The notes under the pieces: generated by a model
Told to the model about the DNA's origin: nothing
Database searches by the model: none
Seen by the model: the letters and a program-made list of their open reading frames with translations, nothing else
Assembly: GCF_018687715.1 (NCBI RefSeq)
Contig: NC_056765.1
Location: 1,860,001 to 1,924,000, forward strand
DNA: 64,000 nt
Reading direction: 5' to 3'
DNA from: Carya illinoinensis
Taxonomy: Eukaryota > Streptophyta > Magnoliopsida > Fagales > Juglandaceae
In this document: positions 38,411 to 49,159 of the stretch, piece by piece
How the letters are laid out: every line of letters starts with the position of its first letter
Position numbering within the stretch: the first letter of the stretch is position 1
Program-made: the position numbers and the translations under genes

Positions 38411-38933
38411 TGTCAAACGATTGCATCTCAACTACACCCACTGACTGTATATAAAATTTTTCAAAGAAAAATTATGAAAATTCGTTATTGATCTTTTTTT
38501 TATGTTCTTATATAAAGAAAAAATATTTCTTATTTTTATTTATACCTATCACCCAATGTTATATAAAAAATCATATTAAAATGATTATAAATTATATTTT
38601 TTTAAAAATAATTAATTTTGGGTGAGCTTTTCCAATAATGATTTTTTCCCAAAAATATGATTAATCAAAATGGAAATTGGACCCATTTATAAAATAAAAC
38701 GTCTTTTTTTCTCCAAAAAAAATGAAATTTATAAAGGTAACCCTTTTGTTATTGTTATTTATTTTTTAAAAATCAAAATGGACAATTTTAGAGACTTAAA
38801 AAATAAAAATCATTTTATGCGTAAGTGCCAAAAAAATAAAATAAAAGAAATCTCATATCCAACAAATCATCGGTTCAAACAAATCCGGATCCGAACACAG
38901 TCCAACCGGCTACCTCTCGGAGACTGAGGGAAC

Positions 38934-38935
<2 letters not shown>
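38411..38935. other. AT-rich spacer between hAT element and COX23-like gene
   Basis: No gene or repeat is recognised. The last 100 bp are the probable promoter and leader of the CX9C gene. Confidence 0.5.

Positions 38936-38965
<30 letters not shown>
38936..38965. repeat. (GA)n tract directly abutting a start codon
   Basis: About 15 GA units run into the ATG of the COX23-like gene at 38966 with no spacer. If transcribed, the entire immediate Kozak context is microsatellite. Confidence 0.85.
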
Positions 38966-38970
<5 letters not shown>

Positions 38971-40840
38971 GTCGAAAGCTTCAACACCGCCGTATCCAAG
39001 CGCTGCCAGAATCGCTGACTCGCCATGTTATACTCAATATACTGCTTCTCTCAAATGTAAAGCTACTTACTCTCAGACTTGCATTTCTTCTCCTATTCAT
39101 GATCTTCGTCTCTATTTGTCTTCGTTTGCCGTTTAATCTTCATCCTGTTGTTTGCTAAAATTACCTTCGAAAAATCATAGACTCCCTCAAATTTCGTCTC
39201 TTTGAGCTTTTTATTTTATTTTCCTTTGATCTCTATAAATTATCTAATATCCTAGTTTCTTATTCTTTTCCGTTGGATTTTTTTTCAATTTTGTTGTTAT
39301 TTTATTTATTTATTTATTTTCCCGTTTAGATCAATTGAGGTTTGAGCGTAGAGTTATTGAATTGAGCGTTAAAAAAACTTTGGAATTTTTATTTAATGAA
39401 AAATCGCAACCTTCTGTTTTCTTAAGAGCACTTGTTCACATTGAGCAAGCTATAATGCTCAAATTCTTAAGATGATGAATTCTCAAAAAGACAGAGATCA
39501 TGACCATCGTATAATACGATGGTCCTTAGAAAGTTAGAACTGAGTCAACTGACACGCCTGTGAGGGCTCTTAAGTCCTAAAGGCCCTTTTTCATAGTTTT
39601 TCATGATCCTCCATCGCACATTCAGCCGTCAACAAGGTAAGGGTGCTAATGGTTGTGTTTTAGGGTGGCCCGGACTTTCACTTGTATTCTTAATGATCTG
39701 CATTCTCAGTCCTCTTTTATTGAAACTTTGGATATATATCTTCAAACTCATTTAGTGACTAGAGCAGCTAGGTGCTAGGCTGCTAGCAATGCGTGATCTC
39801 AGCTGCAAATGTCCAGATTGATTTTTGCAAGCAAGTGGATTTGAGCCCCCGCTCGTTTGGCTTGGATAGTCGGATTGTGGAAAGCATATATATGAACACT
39901 TAAAACACAATTTTGTATGGCACCGATGAAGATATCTCATATCATTCTCTTATTATTGTAGATAAAAAGTTTAAAAAGATCTTTCAAATTTAAAATGAAG
40001 AGGCAGATAATCAGAAAGAGATCATACGGTGTTCTTATTGTGAGACAAATATATTCATGACTTCTATGAGCTTTCTCGGAGTTGAATAATAGGAGCTGTG
40101 TGGGACTTAATGTAGGACATGACGGGCATAATGTCTTGAATGTACTTGTGCAACCAGCTAGTCTTTTATATACAAACCCTCTTTAACCATGTAAAAGAAA
40201 GCTACTTAGTTAGCTTTGCCAAGTATATCCCATGGGTGATGTGCCATGTGCATGTCCAGATTGTTTATGCCTCCATGACTAGTTGGCCCAGTTTGCTTGT
40301 TTCAAAAGAATCTATCACAAGTAATATAGATTTCGTTGCAAATTTTGCAGGTTTAGAAAAATTTAATTCGGACAAGAGTAAATGTCAAGAGCATTTTGAT
40401 ATTTACAAGGAATGCAAGAAAAAGGAGGTAATGGATCTTCTTCAAATATGGAAATGCTCTGTAGTCTGTACATTTCATTGTTTTATACATTCAACTTCTG
40501 AAAAAAATTGTCCTTGAGTGCAAAATTATTGGCTATAAACAGTGGCATCGTTCCTGATATAAATATACTAATGCAGAATGTTAGATCATAGGACAGATTT
40601 TGGAAAATGTTTACATCGTTGTGATCACACACTTAAACACACACACACACACTGTGTGAGTGTGTGTGTGTATATATATATACCTATATAGTTTTTCAAT
40701 GGCTTGTGATTGTGCATAAACTCTTCTAAAAAAAGTAACTGTGCATAAACTATATGATTATTGATTCTTTTGTTGTTTTCTTCCTTTCACAGAGGGAAGC
40801 TCGACTGGAACGCAACAGGAATAGGTCATTGTTCTCTTGA
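38966..40840 (+). CDS. Twin CX9C (CHCH) mitochondrial protein, COX23-like
   Basis: Small intermembrane-space protein of the Cox19/Cox23 family, imported by Mia40 oxidative folding and involved in cytochrome c oxidase assembly or copper handling in relatives. Three coding exons: 38966-39056, 40351-40427, 40793-40840; 216 nt, 71 aa. Both CX9C pairs are present: C21-x9-C31 (PCYTQYTASLKC) and C42-x9-C52 (KCQEHFDIYKEC). The N-terminus MASKASTPPYPSAARIADS and the end KKKEREARLERNRNRSLFS fit the 71-residue Arabidopsis homologue of the Cox19-like CHCH family. There is no cleavable presequence, as expected for Mia40 clients. Introns are GT-AG. Intron 2 holds a micro-retroposon candidate and a (CA)n/(TG)n stretch. 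Assignment to COX23 rather than another CX9C member rests on length and the Cys spacing. Confidence 0.88.
40638..40682. repeat. (CA)n/(GT)n/(TA)n compound microsatellite in COX23-like intron 2
   Basis: ACACACACACACAC, then TGTGTGAGTGTGTGTGTG and TATATATATA; partly self-complementary, so it can form a small hairpin. Confidence 0.75.
40711..40751 (+). mobile_element. Micro-retroposon candidate (COX23-like intron 2)
   Basis: TGTGCATAAACT at 40711-40722 and 40740-40751 flanks a 17-bp insert CTTCTAAAAAAAGTAAC. The 12-bp duplication is perfect; the insert start CTTCTAAAA resembles CTTATCAAAA. Confidence 0.5.
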
Positions 40841-41500
40841 GTTCCTTTGGGGATAGGCTACTCAATACTGTAATCAGCATAAGCTAGATTTGAGCTTACT
40901 ACAAGTGTCCGTACCTCTTCTCTTTAGCAGTTAATTTGTTGATATCATTACTGAATTAGTTATAGAGCTGGCTCATAACTGGAAATAGTTCAATAAATTT
41001 CCTTGTGTTTGGAACAAAAAATGTACTGCCCTTTGCATGCGGCTTCAGGTAAGGGCTTGATTTTCATTTCAAAATGCGGATGTTGTTTACAATGTGAAGG
41101 ATGTCTATGGCACTATACACCTTGAAAGCTCTAAATTTCATGAATTTAATGGTTGTATGAGTCATCTTTGGTGTGCTGTTTTATTGGAAGATGATGTGAT
41201 GGTGACTGCATTTGCAGGTGTGGCATACATTGTTCATAATAAGTGACTTTACAATTTTGCATTGGAATAAAAAACAAAAACAACAAGAATTATGTTTCAG
41301 ATAAAAAGGCATTTATTTGTATCAACCATATGGTAAAAGTTGGATAAGATCAACTCTCTCATGCAGATAATGGTACATTAGATCATAATTGATCTATCTC
41401 CTAGTTTATTTTCCCTTAGACATTTCATTATTTTACTTAGAACTAAACATCTGAATTCCCATATACAATGCAATAGCTAACCCCCCACCACCCAAGGCAA
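40841..41500. other. COX23-like 3' flank and spacer, no gene seen
   Basis: The first 200-300 bases are probable 3' untranslated sequence. The rest shows no domain, and merges into the 3' flank of the first P450 pseudogene. Confidence 0.5.
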
Positions 41501-42107
41501 AGCAGAGGCAATTACGTACAGATCGTCATTCCTTTTCTTAGTGGCTGATCCATAAGACTCGGACATCGTAAAGTTCTTTTGTTTTTTCGATAAGTAAGTA
41601 GATATCAAAGTTCTTTTGTAACGATCTCATTATGGAGTTTCCAGTTAAAGTGACACAACAACTGAGAAGAGCAAGCACGACAGTTCGAAGAGCAAATGGT
41701 ATGCCCGGACACATCCTCCTGCCTCGCCCAAAGGGAATGAGCTCAAAGTTGCTCCCTTCAAAATCTACACAAAAAACCTGAAACCTCTCGGGCCTAAAAC
41801 AATCTGCATCAATCCAGTTGTCAGGATCCCTCCCTATAGCCCATGCATTGATCATTATCTGTGTGTTGCTTGGTATCTCATGCCCACTAATTTGACACTT
41901 TTCCATTGATTCTCTTTGGATTAAGGCACCTGGAGGGTGTAACCTTAGAGCTCTCAAGTAATCCAGTTTCTAAATGTCTGTCTCAGTTGTATTTCTCCTC
42001 CCTTCAAGGACTTGTGCATTCTCCATCACTCTTGGGTTTCCCAAAAACTTTGACAGTACCCATTGGATTGTGGATGCTGAGGTGTCACTCCCAGCAGATA
42101 CAATATC
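41500..42107 (-). pseudogene. Cytochrome P450 CYP71D-like pseudogene A (orphan second exon)
   Basis: The minus strand from a TTCTAG acceptor (42108) reads DIVSAGSDTSASTIQWVLSK, VMENAQVLEGRRNTTETDI, a stop, [20 protein letters not shown] and RPERFQVFCVDFEGSNFELI. The heme-binding block PFGRGRRMCPG is intact with its Cys. This is the second exon of a CYP71 clan gene. It is broken by internal deletions in the I-helix to K-helix stretch, one stop, a frameshift after PFALRTVVLA, and a 24-bp LINE-tail insertion at 41583-41606. No first exon is found upstream. No function is expected. Confidence 0.85.
41570..41619 (-). mobile_element. Micro-retroposon with 13-bp target duplication in a P450 pseudogene exon
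   Basis: AAAGTTCTTTTGT at 41570-41582 and 41607-41619 flanks 24 bp which on the minus strand reads GATATCTACTTACTTATCGA plus four A. This is the LINE tail in the opposite orientation, inserted into former P450 coding sequence. Confidence 0.7.
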
Positions 42108-42113
42108 CTAGAA

Positions 42114-43480
42114 GTAGATTTTGGGTTACAATGACACATAGTCATTAATATTTAGTATTATATGATAGAGTAATGATATACTTACATAAGTTCTTTTATA
42201 ATTTTTTTTACAATTTATTTTACAATCAACCAATGAAATTATGCCAGTTCATTAGAAGTAAATTTCAATTTTACAAATCTACCCTCTATTTAATTTAAAA
42301 TTATAAAAAATTTATAACTGAATAATTTAGCAACAAGAAGAAGCAAAAAAAAAAAAAAAGAAGAAGAAGAAGAAGAAGAAGAAGAAGAAGAAGAAGAAGA
42401 AAGAAAGAAAAGAAAAAAAAAAGGAAGAAGAAGAAAGAAAGAAGAAGAAGGAAAAAAACAGAAAAGAAAAGAAAAGCAAAACAAGAAAGTATTGAAGTGT
42501 GGGCTAAAACCTTCACCATGATTTTAGTCATCCCAGAAGCAAATGGCCAACTGTTTCTTTTGAACTATATTTGGTTTAGTTTGTAGTTTGATGCATGTCT
42601 ACCCTGGATCGATGGGGGCCAAGTCCTAGGATTACGAATCCTTATTTTTAAAGGTATTTAAAAAGCAAAATTTGATTTTTGTAAGATGTGTATGATTGGA
42701 AGTTCCCAAAAATAGAAAAAGGGAAGTGTTGGATGTGAAGAGTGAATGCACCATTTGATTGTAAGCCATCAACAACGTTGTGATCTCTTGGAGTATCTAA
42801 TCTTAGAACCACCTCTCTCACTCAGCAGTCAGCACCTTGTAATGAAATATAAAGATGCTTAACAATGACTTTGTGTTTCGTATTGCCTACTTTTCAATTG
42901 CAGGAAGAGACTAAAATAATTGTTGAATTAATAGTTAACTAATCATTCAATCATTATGATTCTCCCAAGAAGAGGGTATTTAGTGATACCTCAAGAAAGC
43001 ATAAAGAATGCAAGGAAAGATAGATGCAGAACAAAGGGCAAGCAGGTCTATAGAAGCAGGGCCGGATTTGATGGCAAACATTATAGTAGGGCAATGCTCA
43101 AGTCAGGCACAGTTGATTGACCAATACGTGTCTCACATCTAACGGGTCTAGGTCCAAACCAAACGCCATGCTGTGATATTGAAACCAAAATTTCAAAGAG
43201 CAAAACTTCAAAGGAAACTTGCAACTATTAAATATGGCAGATACAGACATGTTGTGGCAAACATCTGATCTGAAACTTTCAGCTTTCAAGCATAAGCAAC
43301 ACAAAACACAAAATCAGCTAGAATGTATTTCACATTAAGGTATTTATTCGGATGAATCATATATAAAAAAGTTAGAGAAAATCAACTTTCACATGTACAG
43401 AGTGGTGTATTACATTAAGTATTTCGATTTTCTGTTTTCTTGACACCAAACATTTCTACTGACAGAGATATATACTACAA
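42114..43480. other. Spacer between P450 pseudogenes A and B
   Basis: It contains an (AAG)n-rich purine tract (42340-42480) and otherwise no recognisable gene; a missing first exon for copy A was sought here and not found. The right part (about 43320-43480) resembles the 3' flank of copy D (51955-52060), so it belongs to the duplicated P450 unit. Confidence 0.5.
42340..42480. repeat. (AAG)n and A-rich purine tract
   Basis: Thirteen A, then about 14 uninterrupted AAG units (42358-42401), followed by AAAG/GAAG-type imperfect repeats. One strand is pure purine over more than 100 bp. Confidence 0.9.
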
Positions 43481-45081
43481 TCCTCTGCAACAATAGGCAG
43501 TACATACATCTAAACTCAGTCTCTTCAAATTATTAATAAGAGGAATCCAAGGAGTGGCAATAAGGTACAAATCCTTCCTTTTTTTGGTGGTTAATCCGGG
43601 AGACTCAGACATGTCGAGCTTTTCTGGTTTGATTCCATGGGGAGTTTCCAGTTGAAGTGATACAAGTTACAACAAGTGAGAAAGAGCAAGTTCAACAGTT
43701 GCAAGAGCAAATGATATACCTGGACATATCCTTCTACCACTTCCAATGGAATGTATTCAAAGTTGGTCCCTTTAAAATCAATACTGGAGTCGTAGAACCG
43801 CTCTGGACGGAAGTGATTAGCATAAATATAGTATTTGGGATCTCTTCCCATAGCCCATATATTAATGAGCACTTTTGTGTTGCTAGGTATCTCATATCCA
43901 CTGATTTTACACTTTTCTCTTGATTCTCTTGGGGTTAAGGCACCTGGAGGGTGTAACCGCAGAGTTTCTTTGACAATTGTTCTCAAGTAATCTAGTTGCT
44001 GAATGTCTGTCTCGTTAATGTTCCTCCTCCCCTCAAGGACGCTTCGTACTTCAGCTTGTGCCTTTTCATGACTCTTGGGTTTTTCACCAATTCTGACATT
44101 GCCCATTCTATTGTAGATGCTGAAGTCTCACTCCCCGCAATGACAATGTCCTAAAAAAGGGGGTTGGAGTTACGACAGGATAGAGTCTTACTAGGAAAAA
44201 TACATAAAACCACTAATACTATCATCCAGTTTGACTCGTGTTAAATGTTGGTACGAAGAGATATAAAATACATTTTCTTAAAAGTTAAAATACTTGTATA
44301 AGGTTGCTTATTTAGACATTTATCAAGAAGAAGAGAAAGAAAAGACGATTAAGAAATGTTGATAATAAATTGGAAGATCTCAACTCAGTACATGCCAGAG
44401 TCATAGCTTTGATGTGATCTCTTGTGATATCAAAATCAAGCCCACCCTTATCATGAAGTTTCAACAGCACATCAACTAGATCTTCATGATCAGCTGATTC
44501 ATCGTAGCCGGCTGAAGAACTGTTGGTACTCCTCTCCATCTTTTGCTTGATTATATCCTCCAGAATCCTGTCTGTCTTTCTATGCATTTTCTCCGAAGTT
44601 GACTTCATCCCAGTAAGGAAACCAAGGAACTTTAGTGAAGGGAACATAGCAGGCAAGTCAAAACCTCCACTCATAAGAAGAATTTCCCTAACCAATGATA
44701 TGAATTCCTTTTCATGTCTACACTTTGCCCCAGTTGCTGCCCTGGAAGTCACACCATACGCCATGGACAAGAGTTTCTCGCTGAGATTGATTGGAAGTCC
44801 CCCGGACAAAGAGATCGATTCAACAAGATTCAAAGCCTCTTCTTCTCTAATTGATCTAAAGGATTGCACCCGCTGAGCACTCAGTAGTTCCATGACGCTA
44901 ATCTTTCGCATTTGTCTCCAGTAGTCGCCATAGGGAGTAAAGACAATACCTGAATAGCCATAGGACATAATTTCGAGAGCAAGACAGGCAGGCCGATTTA
45001 TGAATACAGTGTCATGTGTATGGAGCACCTCTTTGGCTATTTCTGGTGATGAAACAACTATAGCCAATACCTCACCCAGTT

Positions 45082-47312
45082 GCAATTGTTGGAAATTTGG
45101 ATGTCCTAAATTCATCCTTATTAAGATTTATCATTTGCAGGAATAACAAGAAAAATAAAAAATAATAACAACACAAGAAATTTATGTAAAAACTCCAAAA
45201 CAAGAGAAAAACCACCAGATCCAGACAAGAAAATTCACTATATGAAAAATTATTACAATCACACAATTTTTCTTCTCACTCCAAACACACTCACAAAGCT
45301 ACCCCATTAGTAAAATTTTAACTTTATACATTTTCCCCTTTTACAAAAGGGGCAACAGAGGAATTTAACTAAAGTCAAAAGTTACTAGAAAAGCTTTCAA
45401 CTGGTGTACTTAAACTAAGAGGCTATGCCTCTTATTTATAACTTGGCCTAATGCTTACCTATTTACATCCCACCAGTGTGGGACTAAAAAGAAGTAATTA
45501 GTTAACAATTTCTACCTTGCGACTTTAACTGGTCCCACAGTCAAGCTTCACCTCAATAAAGATTTTCATAACTTCCGCTATCATATTTCACCATAAAAGT
45601 ATACCCAATCAGAATAAACTAATTCCAAATATTTCACTTCAGCCCATGTTGAAAAACAATTTTGCTGAAAAATTATGGTATAACTTCCACGTTTGACTCT
45701 CCTATAAGTTCATCAACCATCAACATGAATTTCTACCACACCCTGCATCAATGCCAAACCAATGCCTGTGTGCAAACTTGTAAACCCGCTAACATTAACA
45801 CATCCTCTATCATGGCAACTTTGAGAATTAGCGGCATGCCATGAGAATGTACACGTTTCTTTTTAAATATCAAAATCTTCCATGGAGTGAGACACAACAT
45901 TAGCATCATTTTTAGTATCTCTATTTACTATCTTGGAACTACTTGCCGAACCTACTTCAGCTCTTGGATAATTTTTTTTAACATGCCCAAATTGTCCACA
46001 TTTCTAGCAGACTACTTTCTTTTTCATGGAGTTCTTCATCTTCCTATTTTCAGCTGCTACCATTACTAAGTTTTCAAGTGGAACATTATTTCCACTACTT
46101 AGTCTTCTTTTTTCAGAAAATATTTTACTGGTAACTTTTGAAAAAATTATTTTCTCATTCCCATGTATTAAAATAGGCTTCATGTACTCATAGGAAGGTG
46201 GAAGAGACCAGATTGAGTCTCAAGGCTTGATCCTCATCATCAATTTTAACTCCAATAGCTTCTAGCTCAACAATAATGCCATGGAAAACGATTAAATGAT
46301 CTGAAATAATTGTATTTTCACTCATCCGCAGTGTATGAAACTGCTCTTTCAGGTACACATGATTTGAGACGCCATTCGTCTAATACAACTCTTCAAGTTT
46401 TTTCCAGAGATTCTTTGCCGTAGATATTCTATACACATTTGCAAAAATATTTTTGGCCAGGTACAGACGTATTGTACTTGCTGTTCTCAAATTCAAATCC
46501 TCCCAATCTTCATCGTTCATTTTAGATATGCTCCTTTCATCAGTCACACTACTATCAGTGCTGATTTCAGGTGTTGGTCTGCCTTTCAATGCCTTTTGTA
46601 ATCCTGATTGAATCAAGACAACCTTGACTTGTACTTGCCACAAGCCAAAATTGATTTTCCCATCAAATTTCTTTACCTCAAATCTGACAAGATTTGAAGG
46701 CATACTTCTTGATATTGCTTTGATAAATTTACTATAGAAATGAATAGTACCTCACTAAATTAGTTCCTAGAAAGATTAGAGGGTCACAATGGACATACTT
46801 AAAATTTTCAATCTCATAGACAGAACCTCCTTAAACTGTACGTATCCACACTATCATATTAAAACTTCACTCTACAAGAAGAACCTAGTGATTCTAATAC
46901 TAATTGTTAGAAATTTGAACCTCCCAAATTCACCATTCTAGGATTTACAATTTGTAGGAATAATAAAAAAAATAGAGAAATAATAACAACACAAGAAATT
47001 TACGTAAAAATTTCAAAATAGGAGAAAAACCACTAGACAATTCACTATGTAAAAAATTGTTATAATCACACAATTTTTCTCCTCACTCTAAACACATCTA
47101 CAAAGCTACCTTACTAGTAAAATTTTAACTTTACATCTCTTTCTCTTTTACAAAAAGGGCAACAGAAAAATTTAATTAAAGTTAAAAATTACTAGATAAA
47201 CTTTCAACTAGTACACTTAAACTAAGAGGTTAAGTCTCTTATTTATAACTTAGTAACCTATTTATATTGTACCGGCGTGGGATTAAAAAAGAAGCAATCA
47301 GTCAACAGCAAT
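45082..47312 (-). mobile_element. Internally deleted Copia-type LTR element inside P450 pseudogene B
   Basis: The 5-bp target duplication GCAAT is at 45082-45086 and 47308-47312. Element 45087-47307 (2221 bp) starts TGTTGGAAAT and ends TCAGTCAACA. LTRs: 45087-45507 (421 bp) and 46905-47307 (403 bp), clearly related but substantially diverged, so an old insertion. On the minus strand a degenerate primer-binding site follows the upstream LTR (TTAGTATTAGAATCAC, compare TTGGTATCAGAGC). Internally only a gag remnant remains; protease, integrase and reverse transcriptase are missing. Confidence 0.88.
45976..46703 (-). pseudogene. Copia gag remnant (UBN2 domain, decayed zinc knuckle)
   Basis: The minus-strand frame from 46703 starts MPSNLVRFEVKKFDGKINFG and continues with LWQVQVKVVL, RTASTIRLYLAKNIF and AKNLWKKLEELY, the usual Copia gag layout, then a stop at 46380. 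Further gag-like pieces (HTLRMSENT, KIDDEDQALRL) follow with stops. A zinc knuckle near 45976-46014 has lost its second Cys codon to a stop but keeps KCGQFGHVKKN. Confidence 0.75.
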
Positions 47313-47541
47313 TGCATGATTGGTCCATATTTCAGTGCTAACTTTCTCAAGGAATGATGGGGCAACGAAGAGAAAACCAGCTGGTGCAAGTTCCCTATAA
47401 GAGTCAGTTTCCATGGCCCTGGTGGCAACTTTCTACGTATTTGGCCCTTGGCTTGGCTTTAGATGATCTTTTACAATAAAGAACCAGGATAAACAGGAAG
47501 AAGAGCCATGAAAGAGTTGGAAATGAGAGAATTTGAAGCAT

Positions 47542-49159
47542 TGTGGAGTAAAGCTGCACAAGCGCTTATCTTATCCTCTGGGTTTGAAGGTCATGAAAGA
47601 AACAATATATTACGCCTCAGATATTGAAATTTGCAGATGCCGTACGCATTTGGGGGTGGCTAATTAATATAAAAACCTTTGTGCGGTATGAGTTGTATCA
47701 GGTATTCGTTCATTGCTCCTAGAAGTTAAAAAGTCAGCAAAATGCTAAATTTCTTCTCTTTTAAATTGTGACATCATATGGCCTTTTGCACAGGACCAAT
47801 ATAGCTAATGTTTCCTAAGGTGTGTTTTTGACTTTCTGACAAAGCCAATCTTAATATTTACTTTATGCCGTCTTTATTTTCTTTAATCTCTAGGCTTGTC
47901 CAACTTGAATTTATTTAATCATGTTACACTTTCTTAAGATAAAATCAATATTTTGAATATCCTATCGAATGTCGGGTACGATCAAAATATTAAAACGAAA
48001 TATTTTGATATCGATATCATTTCAGGATAGTCAATATATGAATAAATTATATATATAAATATATATTAATTATATTCTAAAATAATAATCTATATATGAA
48101 TAAATTATGCATAAATATATATATAAATTATAAATAGACTGGTTTGAATTAGGGTCAAAAAATAAACTTGTAGTTTGAAGAAATGAAAAAAAAAAGAAAA
48201 AAAAAGTGAAGGCCGAAATACTGACCGGTACATGCTGGAATATCGGCCGGTACGACTGGTATTTAGACCGGAACGAATAAAGTACAATTTATGTATCGGA
48301 CCAATGGCTGCCGTACCGAACGGTACGATACGAAATTAAAAATACTGGATAAAATACATACTTGTTTAATTTATTCCTGCTGCTTTTTCTTGAGCTACAG
48401 CTTATCTGTATGAGATTACTCTCTAGATTTGTCCAACTTGTATTTATTTAATCATATTGCTCTTTCTTGAGATAAAGCACATGATCTATATGAGATGCGT
48501 TTGAATCTTTAGATGAGATATTGTGATCGCCGCTTTTTTTACATTTCTGAAAACAACACATGACTCGTCCTCTTCTTGAATGAATTATCAACGTAATTAT
48601 ATGCTCATATTCACTAAAGACATTTAGTTGGAAAAGGCTTGCAAGGCTTTTGTACTTTTACTCCTTCCCTTTTTGTGGGCAATTCTTGTGTGAATACAGA
48701 TGATTTATTTAGAAGTGGCTGGATATATACAAATAGGGTGTTTGGACATCCTTAGATGTGGTAGCCGGACAACTCGCTCTGGCCAACCTTTTTTTTTTTT
48801 TAATTTTTCTAAAGGTAGTTGGCCTTCACTTTTTTATTTTTTTAATTTTATTTTTGTTTAAAGTTAAATCTTTATGAATATTGAAATTTTAATTCATTAA
48901 TTAAGAGCTTGTGAGTGATGAGTTGTTTAGTTGGCAACACCATGATCCTTAAGTTATGTTTTATTCCAAATGGATCACGATTTATGGAGGAAGTTGAGGG
49001 ATCTTGAATCCCCTGATCTACATATCCCATGACACCAAGTGGGATAAAATCAACAGCCACAATCACAATACATTACATCATAATTTATATGAAAATTCCT
49101 TGCAACAATAGATGTTGCATATACATATATACCTTTTCAGTGTCTTTAATTAAGAAAGA
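47542..49159. other. Spacer with a putative GGTAC-rich repeat, no gene
   Basis: Between 47960 and 48350 an AT-rich segment with ATTTTGATATCGATATCATT and inverted GACCGGTACATG, GGCCGGTACGACTGG and GAACGGTACGATACG motifs suggests a dispersed repeat of unknown class. A T-rich stretch lies near 48790-48860. No protein-like frame. Confidence 0.4.

Larger units (their letters stand above)
43480..47541 (-). pseudogene. Cytochrome P450 CYP71D-like pseudogene B, split by an LTR element
   Basis: Exon 1 runs from ATG 47541 (MLQILSFPTLSWLFFLFILV, a membrane anchor) through [20 protein letters not shown] to [10 protein letters not shown] at about 47313. It is then cut by the LTR element 45087-47307 and resumes at 45081 with LGEVLAIVVSSPEIAKEVLH, ending at MTL (44396). 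Exon 2 runs 44150 to about 43480 with [20 protein letters not shown] and FRPERF. Lesions: a frameshift between KAKPRA and KLPPGPW; a 1-nt deletion after NPRVM; a 1-nt deletion that breaks the heme block before RR.CPG; and the insertion. The intron donor is GC (CTG|GCATGT) rather than GT. It would have been an ER-anchored monooxygenase of specialised metabolism. Confidence 0.9.

Noticed and set aside
42290..42531. Ser/Phe/Leu-rich minus-strand open frames
   Set aside because: They are translations of the (AAG)n purine tract and carry no protein signal.
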